Virus record (IMG/VR): IMGVR_UViG_3300042731_005590
Span: 1-53,905 of that record
DNA: 53,905 nt
From: a virus
Reading direction: 5' to 3' (one strand)
The notes under the pieces were generated by a model. It was not told the origin of the DNA. It saw only the letters and a program-made list of their open reading frames with translations, and searched no databases. Each line of letters begins with the position of its first letter. Positions within the stretch are counted from its first letter, which is position 1. Shown here piece after piece: positions 47,858 through 53,905 of the stretch. The translations under genes and the position numbers were made by a program.

Positions 47858-48623
47858 AGATGTCTCCCCATGATCCCTTGCCGGATTCGGTCAAGTTCGA
47901 TTCCATCACACGCATAAGGGTGCTTCCATCGACCCAATCTTGTAGGACCATGTCACCCCGGTTATCCAGAACGTAGTTATATTCATACGACCCGATTGTG
48001 ACTAGGTGCCTGATTGCCGCCCAGTTGTTCCAAAGCCAGTCTTTGTGAAATTCCATGTTCAAAGCAGGTACAGGATGATGGAGAGTGGATATGACTTCCC
48101 CATCATAGCCCTCAACGTCAACTTTGATGAAGCGTGGCAACCCGAACTTCTCAACAAGATCATCAAGCGTGATAGCCTGAACCACCTTTTTTACCACGGA
48201 CTTTGAGTACAAATGCTTGTGTGCAGACTGCTTCACCCACTTCTGCGAAGCTGTTGTGACGATCCAATGAGGACTGCCAATGTTCGGCATGGTGAGCGTG
48301 ACTTCCGGGTCGGGGGATACAGCTATCGGGAGCAACATTACGTGGTCATCACCGGCAAACATATAATGGAACTCTTTTACGCGGTCCGGTACAATCTGAT
48401 GTAACGGTTCAACAGCGATAACGTTAGCGCCAAGCTGGCGAAAAGCCCACGTCATGCCACCACGGTTCGCGCCGATGTCAAATACCAGTTCGTCCTTGCC
48501 AACGAACTGGGCAAACAGTTCGGGCTTGAACTTGACTTGGTGGGAGGCAATGTACGCCTCCCACCACCCGGACACGGTGTACTTACCATCGTGTGTTATT
48601 TCATTGCCGTCTACCGTCTTCAC
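47838..48623 (-). CDS. FkbM-family methyltransferase
   Basis: 261 aa from GTG 48623 (AGGT upstream, one base after the previous stop). ELVFDIGANRGGMTWAFRQL is the SAM-binding glycine loop, NVIAVEPLHQIVP the acidic motif II, ITLDDLVEKFGLPRFIKVDV the FkbM-specific strand, and ALNMEFHK the last strand. Family enzymes O-methylate sugars or related hydroxyls. In this cassette it probably methylates a glycan made by the neighbouring glycosyltransferases. Confidence 0.9.
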   Translation of the reverse strand: MKTVDGNEITHDGKYTVSGWWEAYIASHQVKFKPELFAQFVGKDELVFDIGANRGGMTWAFRQLGANVIAVEPLHQIVPDRVKEFHYMFAGDDHVMLLPIAVSPDPEVTLTMPNIGSPHWIVTTASQKWVKQSAHKHLYSKSVVKKVVQAITLDDLVEKFGLPRFIKVDVEGYDGEVISTLHHPVPALNMEFHKDWLWNNWAAIRHLVTIGSYEYNYVLDNRGDMVLQDWVDGSTLMRVMESNLTESGKGSWGDIYARLKH

Positions 48624-48624
48624 G

Positions 48625-49911
48625 TTACTTACCTGATATGATCGACTGCAAGTGCGCAATGACAGTCTTACGGTTCTTCCCGCCTGATTCCATCTCAAGC
48701 ATCGCCTCCGCCTCGGTTGGGGAGACAGGAATTGCGATAAGCTGTTTGACGGTGAAGTTGGCCGGGTCCGGCGCGTAAGACTCCACAGGGGATACCTGAT
48801 CGACTGCCAGATTTGGATTCATGGCAACCGTCTTAGTCGGCTTGGCCGGTTTTTTCGGGGCCGGTTTCGTAGCTGGCGCTGCTTGCCTACGTGCCGGTTT
48901 CGCCGGTTGTCTCTTGGGGGGTATGACCCTGAAGTCACGCCCCTGGTGAAGTCTCGTGAACCACGGCGCATCCTGTTTGTACACACCAGGCACAGCATTT
49001 GGCCCTTCGACCAAAGCACCCGGACCTGGAATATAGTAAGTGGTGCCGGATGGTTTAGCGGTAGCGTTAAAGCTACCATTTAACCGTCCGGTATATTCGA
49101 TCTGTACCTTCTCTGAATCCACGGGAACGACACGCGACTTTGATATAGGCTTTCTTGCCTTCTTGGGTTCGCTACAGCATCCCATTGTAAACCTCCCGTT
49201 ATAAGATTCCGCATGCAAATCACGCATACGGTTTTTTGCTTCAAGCTCACGGACAGCGCCGTGCGCCTTGATGTTCGCCAATCTACCGGCTTGATTGCGC
49301 CTGTACCAGTACAAAGTGTCCGACACGTGAAACCCGCAAACGCCCAGTTCTCCAAGTGTGATAAATAACTCCCAGTCTTCGTATCCGATGTCCATGTGTG
49401 GGTTCCATCCACCCGCACGTTTGATGTCTGATTTTTTCATCAGGCACCCCACGCACATAAAGTTGTGATGGAGCAAGACATTAAAATTGTACTCGGGGGC
49501 ATGGTATACCTGTTGGTAATCCCGACCGAACATGACCAAATCAGAATACACAATACCCTGTTCCTTACCACCGTGGTACCACGCCCACAAGAATTTCTCA
49601 ACAGCGTTTGGAGCTAATTTGTCATCCGCGTCTAGAGGGAGAACAAGATCGCAGCGTGCAATCTCAACGGCAAGGTTGCGTGCGCCGGATACACCCTCTA
49701 CACCGTACTTTTCCGCCTTTGCGAAACCGACACCGTGCCAGTTTTTCACTTCGGACTCAACGTCAATTGAGGAGTGATCATCCACGACAATTACCTCAAA
49801 GACATCCGGCATTGTCTGCTCTGAAACAGAACGTAACGCCTCACCAAGCCACAATACGTGATTGGTTGACGTGGCACGGACCGGAACGATGATTGAAATT
49901 TGATGATTCAT
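48625..49911 (-). CDS. Family 2 glycosyltransferase fused to phage-type C-terminal domains
   Basis: 428 aa. Residues 1-235 are a GT-A glycosyltransferase: ISIIVPVRATS start, VIVVDDHSSID, and LPLDADDKLAPNAVEKFL with the DxD metal site; GYEDWELFITLGELG is the late ED motif. Residues about 250-330 (MGCCSEPKK, then VQIEYTGRLNGSF and SGTTYYIPGPG) look like a small phage structural domain, then a Pro/Ala/Lys linker (about 335-365), then a C-terminal helical pair (NFTVKQLIAI; GKNRKTVIAHLQSI) like an HeH/SAP module. The fusion may tether the enzyme to the virion or assembly site. Overlaps the epimerase stop by ATGA. Confidence 0.82.
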   Translation of the reverse strand: MNHQISIIVPVRATSTNHVLWLGEALRSVSEQTMPDVFEVIVVDDHSSIDVESEVKNWHGVGFAKAEKYGVEGVSGARNLAVEIARCDLVLPLDADDKLAPNAVEKFLWAWYHGGKEQGIVYSDLVMFGRDYQQVYHAPEYNFNVLLHHNFMCVGCLMKKSDIKRAGGWNPHMDIGYEDWELFITLGELGVCGFHVSDTLYWYRRNQAGRLANIKAHGAVRELEAKNRMRDLHAESYNGRFTMGCCSEPKKARKPISKSRVVPVDSEKVQIEYTGRLNGSFNATAKPSGTTYYIPGPGALVEGPNAVPGVYKQDAPWFTRLHQGRDFRVIPPKRQPAKPARRQAAPATKPAPKKPAKPTKTVAMNPNLAVDQVSPVESYAPDPANFTVKQLIAIPVSPTEAEAMLEMESGGKNRKTVIAHLQSIISGK

Positions 49912-50930
49912 GAGATAAGCCCTTCTTCTTTCTGCCTGATATAGTCCTCGACCATGTCACTCAACGTATCCACCAATGGCGTGTCCGGGCATGTACCGAT
50001 CAAACTAATGAGCTTCGTCGTGTCTGCAGCACGGCGTTCGTACCCATCCGGGCGCGATGTATCAAACGTTACACGTACATCCCGTTTCCCGGCAACACGG
50101 GCTATCGTGAGCGCCAATTCCCTGATGGACACTTCTGTCTTGTGCCCTATGTTCACCACGTCAAACTGGAAACTCTCGTCACCGACCAATCTCTCAACGA
50201 GTAGCACCAAGCATTTGGCTATGTCCCTCGCGTCGACCAGACTCCGCGTTTGATTCCCAGACCCCCACACGGCCAATGGGTTATCACCTTCCATCACACG
50301 CCTGATAAGTGCCGGTGCGACGTGGGACGTTTCATTATCATAATAGTCACGCGGACCGAACGCGTTAAAGAAACGAACGACCAGCGTAGGGATACCATAC
50401 TCTTCGGCCAGATAACGTGCTTGCTGCTCACCTACCCACTTTGCCACACCATACCCAAAGTTGGTCGGTTCTGGATCGCACACGGTAACTGAGGACTCCG
50501 GTGTTGGGACGGGTGCGTCGTGTGGATATACACAGGCAGTAGACACCCACACGAGGAACTTTGGCTTGTGCTCCATAAGCAATCTACTCAAATTAGTGTT
50601 TATACACAAATTTGAATTCATCATATCGAGATGGTTGAACATGTTATATTGTATGCCGGTCACTTTGGCGGCTAGGTGAAATAAAATCGAGCCGCACGTG
50701 TCCAGATGTCTGACTATCCCCTCCTCCATGTTAGCGTAAAACATGTTAGCACGAACGTCCACATTATTAAGCTTACCACGAGACAAATTGTCTATGATGA
50801 GAGGAGGATCAACACACACACCACTCTCCATCATTTTACGCTCAATGAGGAGATCGACCAAATGTGAACCGATAAACCCGGCACCACCAGTTACAATCAC
50901 GTTCTCCCACTTCCAGTCGAAGTTTTCCAT
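49908..50930 (-). CDS. NAD-dependent epimerase/dehydratase (SDR family)
   Basis: 340 aa from ATG 50930 (GGGGG upstream). VTGGAGFIGSHLVDLL is the Rossmann loop; WVSTACVYP holds the catalytic Thr/Ser; NFGYGVAKWVGE holds the YxxxK pair; VRFFNAFGPRDYY is the family substrate strand. The layout is that of UDP-glucose 4-epimerases and GDP-fucose synthase. It likely makes the nucleotide-sugar donor used by the adjacent glycosyltransferases. All catalytic residues are present. Confidence 0.92.
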   Translation of the reverse strand: MENFDWKWENVIVTGGAGFIGSHLVDLLIERKMMESGVCVDPPLIIDNLSRGKLNNVDVRANMFYANMEEGIVRHLDTCGSILFHLAAKVTGIQYNMFNHLDMMNSNLCINTNLSRLLMEHKPKFLVWVSTACVYPHDAPVPTPESSVTVCDPEPTNFGYGVAKWVGEQQARYLAEEYGIPTLVVRFFNAFGPRDYYDNETSHVAPALIRRVMEGDNPLAVWGSGNQTRSLVDARDIAKCLVLLVERLVGDESFQFDVVNIGHKTEVSIRELALTIARVAGKRDVRVTFDTSRPDGYERRAADTTKLISLIGTCPDTPLVDTLSDMVEDYIRQKEEGLIS

Positions 50931-50932
50931 CT

Positions 50933-52693
50933 CTACCCCCACTTTCTCATTTGGTCTATCATAGTTAACAGCGCGTCTATCCTGTTATTCCATCTGTGTC
51001 TGTCACTCACCAGTTTTTGTCCGTTTCTGCCGATTCTTTCCCTCTCGTCATCGTGACCCAAATAGTATTCGATCTTTTCCTTCATCTCATCGAACGTGTT
51101 CCACTCGATACACGTCTCACCGTCTACGAAACCGTGTGAGCGCATACCGGCAAAACGTTGCACGAGTGCCGGACAACCTGAAGCACAGATATTGTACAGA
51201 CGATCGGAAGAGTAACCCCACAAGCTTGACGACTGGGAAATAGATAGCGCCATCTTGGATCGTGAGTATATTTTGGCGTTCTCCGCATGGCGTTCGCCGG
51301 TATAGGTTGCCTTCAGGCCGATCCGCTCCCAGTGCGTCCCAAATAAGCCGAGTCTCAATTTCACACCACCAAGTTTCATCTCGGATATGGTTTTAACAGA
51401 CTGTTCCCTATTTTCTGCCTCGGGGAACTTTCCATGCCCGTATAGAGCGCCCATGAAGGTTACGTCGTAGTCAAACTCGGTGTCACGATCTACAAAGTAG
51501 TCATCCTCAACACCGATAGGCCAATATGCGACACCGACACCATTGGCTATGTACTTTGGGAACAAGGTAGGTGACACGACACACTGCAAGTGAACGGCTT
51601 TTGCGATCTCGAAGTGAAATTGATTGAGTTTAGGATGAGTGTCACCATCAAAATTGACAATGAACGTGAATGGAAGCAATTTGCGTAACTGGCGGACCGT
51701 GCCGGGAGTGACGTTGTTCTCATGCTGTGCCTGTAGGATAACAAGGTCCGGGCGCTCGGATTGGCACAAATCAAGAAACGCCTTTTGGTATCCCTCGCGC
51801 CCACCGGCTTGCCTCAACAGTGCATTTTGGTTAACCTGCTTCGATTCTCCTAACGTGCCCCACAGGTTTATCATAGTCTTTCTCTGGGGATCGTTGGCGT
51901 TCATCATACCCTTGAAACGGAGTGTCTTCAGGTTTCCCCTTGAGGCTTTCTCTATCACCGTGTCAGCCGGTGTGACGGACGGGATGATATGATTGCGGTC
52001 CGGCAGTCTCCCGGTCCATGCCTTGGAAAATATCGCCAGGTCCGGGTGGATAGACCCTTTCTCACGGGCCAGCTTCCATGGGTCATCAGAGTTTATGGCC
52101 CTCAACTGATCTTGCGCGATATGATCTACTATCGCGCAACCGTCGACGTGCAAGGTCGGGTATCCTAACTCCCATAAACGGAGGGACAAGCGTGTGTCGC
52201 CGCCGTATGTCCGCATACCTTCATCACCCCACCACCCGACATAATCACCAAGCCAGCGCGGCGTGAGGCAGCATTGACCGTACATCAAGCCGTACGCAGA
52301 GGACAAGGGCTGGCGTTTCGCGTCCGTAGATTTCACATTGTTCTTAAACGCCACCTGGCCGCAATAAGGATTTTTCTCCAAGAAGCGGTACGCACGATAT
52401 ATCGTGTCACCCACAACCTCTATGTCATCGTTGAGGATGCAAACATATCTCCCCGTTGCAGCTTCGCACCCCGCGTTGAATGCGGCGATACCACCAAGAA
52501 GCTCCCCTTGTTCAATGATCGTGACATCATCCTGCGACTTGCACCATTCAATCGTCCCGTCGTCTGAGCCGCCGTCCACCAAGATAATTTCGTACGACAA
52601 ATCGGCCACGGACTTACGCACAGACTCGACCATCTGCACCAAATAGGGATGTAAGCGATTGTAAGTACCTGAAACTACAGACACTTCGATCAT
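50933..52693 (-). CDS. Double glycosyltransferase: GT2 domain plus GT4/CgeB-like domain
   Basis: 586 aa. Residues 1-215 are GT-A: VSVVSGTYNR, EIILVDGGSDDGT, VCILNDDIEV with a DD metal site, and GGDTRLSLRLWELGYP. Residues about 270-580 are a second transferase of the CgeB/GT4 type with two Rossmann halves: DLVILQAQHENN, CVVSPTLFPKYI and a late ALSISQSSSLWGYSSDRLYN, CASGCPALVQ and MRSHGFVDGETCIEW. The second half normally has a nucleotide-sugar site around the final Ser/Arg loop, present here. Two transferases in one chain could build a disaccharide. Start overlaps the methyltransferase stop by ATGA. Confidence 0.85.
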   Translation of the reverse strand: MIEVSVVSGTYNRLHPYLVQMVESVRKSVADLSYEIILVDGGSDDGTIEWCKSQDDVTIIEQGELLGGIAAFNAGCEAATGRYVCILNDDIEVVGDTIYRAYRFLEKNPYCGQVAFKNNVKSTDAKRQPLSSAYGLMYGQCCLTPRWLGDYVGWWGDEGMRTYGGDTRLSLRLWELGYPTLHVDGCAIVDHIAQDQLRAINSDDPWKLAREKGSIHPDLAIFSKAWTGRLPDRNHIIPSVTPADTVIEKASRGNLKTLRFKGMMNANDPQRKTMINLWGTLGESKQVNQNALLRQAGGREGYQKAFLDLCQSERPDLVILQAQHENNVTPGTVRQLRKLLPFTFIVNFDGDTHPKLNQFHFEIAKAVHLQCVVSPTLFPKYIANGVGVAYWPIGVEDDYFVDRDTEFDYDVTFMGALYGHGKFPEAENREQSVKTISEMKLGGVKLRLGLFGTHWERIGLKATYTGERHAENAKIYSRSKMALSISQSSSLWGYSSDRLYNICASGCPALVQRFAGMRSHGFVDGETCIEWNTFDEMKEKIEYYLGHDDERERIGRNGQKLVSDRHRWNNRIDALLTMIDQMRKWG

Positions 52694-53235
52694 AACGGTT
52701 TCCTTGCGGTGACGTTCAGGCTAATCAATGAGCGCGCGATACGGCCAACGGACCAATCACGGTAGTTGCACCCTTCACCAAACATGCCGCGTATCCATTG
52801 CCCCGCATCGTACCGTTTGACTTCGTTGAACCCGGCCTTGATTAGCTCGTCTTGCAACGTGAAAAAGTCCCAAACCGAGTAGTGGATATTGTCTGGATAC
52901 TCTTGACCACCATTGATCGCGTACCTGATTGACTTCAACGTAGCCCCGTTGTACGCGTTTTCGTAGATGTCGACCAAGGCGACAAAGTCTGGTACTGCCA
53001 GTCTCAGGACGCCACCGGGGATGAGTACGCGCCTCCACTCACGCAATGCTGGCTGGACCTCGGCATATCGCAAGTGCTCGATCCCGTGACAATAGTATAT
53101 TTCCTGAACGGAGTTGTTGCTGATAGTGGGTAATGATTGTGCGAGGGATACGATGTCCGGCTTGGTTTCCGGTCGGACATCTATGTGGACAAAACCTGGC
53201 AAGCGTTTTATTCCACAACCTAAATGTAATTTCAT
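52690..53235 (-). CDS. SAM-dependent methyltransferase (class I)
   Basis: 181 aa with AGGAGAGCAAAA upstream. MKLHLGCGIKRLPGFVHIDV is the SAM loop and motif II Asp; EIYYCHGIEHLR and WRRVLIPGGVLRLAVPDF match the small type 11 methyltransferases usually found in polysaccharide clusters. It overlaps the sulfotransferase stop and the double glycosyltransferase start by 4 bp each. Probable role: methylating a sugar of the same pathway. Confidence 0.88.
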   Translation of the reverse strand: MKLHLGCGIKRLPGFVHIDVRPETKPDIVSLAQSLPTISNNSVQEIYYCHGIEHLRYAEVQPALREWRRVLIPGGVLRLAVPDFVALVDIYENAYNGATLKSIRYAINGGQEYPDNIHYSVWDFFTLQDELIKAGFNEVKRYDAGQWIRGMFGEGCNYRDWSVGRIARSLISLNVTARKPL

Positions 53236-53905
53236 TTTTGCTCTCCTAGAGCTAACGTTCTTGCAAAATCGTATAGCTCATAATCCAGTATATTGGATTT
53301 CCTTATTTTGTCAATATCGGAAGAGGATACCTCGGGCTTGTAACGGGACACGTTCTGGTTTCGATAGACGGGAATACGCCACCCAAACGTCTTACGCATG
53401 CAACCTAGAAACGTGTCGAACTCATCAGAGATACCCACGCACCCAAAAGTGCGCAAGTTGTCCTTCGCCAGTTTAAGGTGTTCAGCGGTCACTCCCCCGA
53501 ACGGTATCTCCATGTCTCTCCACGGTTCCTGTTTACCGTCACGCATAGTAAAGTGATCGACACCACACAATTGTCTCACCATGGCATTGTCCGTGGTGCA
53601 CGTTACACCGCTCGTGACAAACTCAACGGGCGACATCTTTCCCGCAACGGGTCCGAGATAATGACCTTTCTGTGATATTTTGACGTATGAGTAAAGTGAC
53701 AAGACACGTTGCACGGGATCGCGCAATATGGTAACGTATGAGAACTTTTGACCTTTGTTCAATGATGCATGCATGCCATAACAATAATGGCCAAACACAG
53801 CAGCAAGCAAGCGTTTCTTATCGGCAGGAAGAAGATCGAACTTTTTCTTATCTCCAACGATGTCGGACTTTACCTTGTATACCTCTGTCTTGGTGGGGTA
53901 CTGCC
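53232..53905 (-). CDS. Sulfotransferase, main part (gene crosses the contig join)
   Basis: Continues the protein begun at 145-1; here the frame is open to the window end because of the terminal repeat. In the joined 249-aa protein, YVTILRDPVQRVLSLYSYV gives the 3'-phosphate site of PAPS (R87, D88, S95), and FGCVGISDEFDTFLGCM with RNQNVSRY match the end of the Sulfotransfer_2 fold. Both PAPS-binding motifs are intact, so activity is plausible. The stop overlaps the methyltransferase start (ATGA), so the two are coupled. Confidence 0.9.
   Translation of the reverse strand, partial: QYPTKTEVYKVKSDIVGDKKKFDLLPADKKRLLAAVFGHYCYGMHASLNKGQKFSYVTILRDPVQRVLSLYSYVKISQKGHYLGPVAGKMSPVEFVTSGVTCTTDNAMVRQLCGVDHFTMRDGKQEPWRDMEIPFGGVTAEHLKLAKDNLRTFGCVGISDEFDTFLGCMRKTFGWRIPVYRNQNVSRYKPEVSSSDIDKIRKSNILDYELYDFARTLALGEQK
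53837..53905. repeat. 69-bp terminal direct repeat, right copy
   Basis: Identical to bases 1-69; see the left copy. It marks the closure point of the circular assembly rather than a recognised packaging repeat. Confidence 0.97.

Overview
The window is one complete circular or circularly permuted genome of a tailed bacteriophage. The first 69 bases are identical to the last 69, so the unique length is 53,836 bp, and one gene (a sulfotransferase) reads across the join. A large terminase with a small HTH protein beside it, a portal, a MuF-like head protein, a capsid protease-scaffold, a major capsid protein, a tape-measure protein with two overlapping tail chaperone genes and long tail proteins point to a siphovirus-like member of Caudoviricetes. 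Shine-Dalgarno sequences (AGGAGG, GGAGAGC) indicate a bacterial host. Nothing I can read fixes the host lineage. I found no integrase, DNA polymerase, tRNA or CRISPR array.

Layout. Minus strand, 9347 down to 1 and then 53905 down to 33674, is the late region. In transcription order it holds the small and large terminase genes, a GIY-YIG-like gene, portal, MuF-like protein, a zinc-ribbon protein, a gp10-like protein, protease-scaffold and major capsid protein. Next come six sugar or surface-modification genes: sulfotransferase, methyltransferase, double glycosyltransferase, NAD-dependent epimerase, glycosyltransferase fused to a virion-like tail, and FkbM methyltransferase. Then follow a membrane protein, a connector-like protein, the tail tube protein with a beta-propeller, chaperones, tape measure, baseplate or fibre genes and a possible holin cluster. 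Plus strand, about 9500 to 33677, is the early/middle region. It holds many small membrane proteins and a DNA recombination and repair set: clamp-like protein, RadC, UvrD-like helicase, SprT-like protease, ERCC4-like protein, Sak4-like ATPase, DinG-like helicase and an HJR-like nuclease. It also holds a GH128-like glucanase, two pentapeptide-repeat proteins, a coiled-coil/HAD fusion, a radical SAM protein and a lipoprotein.

Control. The two arms diverge from 9348-9905, which holds an array of GTACC-TT-GGTAC palindromes, a plus-strand sigma70-like promoter and a long structured leader. A second good promoter lies at 16988-17016, and an extended -10 element sits just before the capsid gene. GC-rich perfect stem-loops without U-tracts lie between many plus-strand genes. 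A recurring start context, GGAGAGC followed by A-rich bases and ATG, marks at least eight genes.

The most unusual content is the translationally coupled surface-modification cassette placed between the major capsid and tail genes, where it would be co-expressed with the virion proteins. The simplest reading is a phage-encoded pathway that builds a methylated, possibly sulfated glycan on the virion. The large terminase also carries an unusual insertion with a microsatellite hairpin flanked by 12-bp direct repeats.
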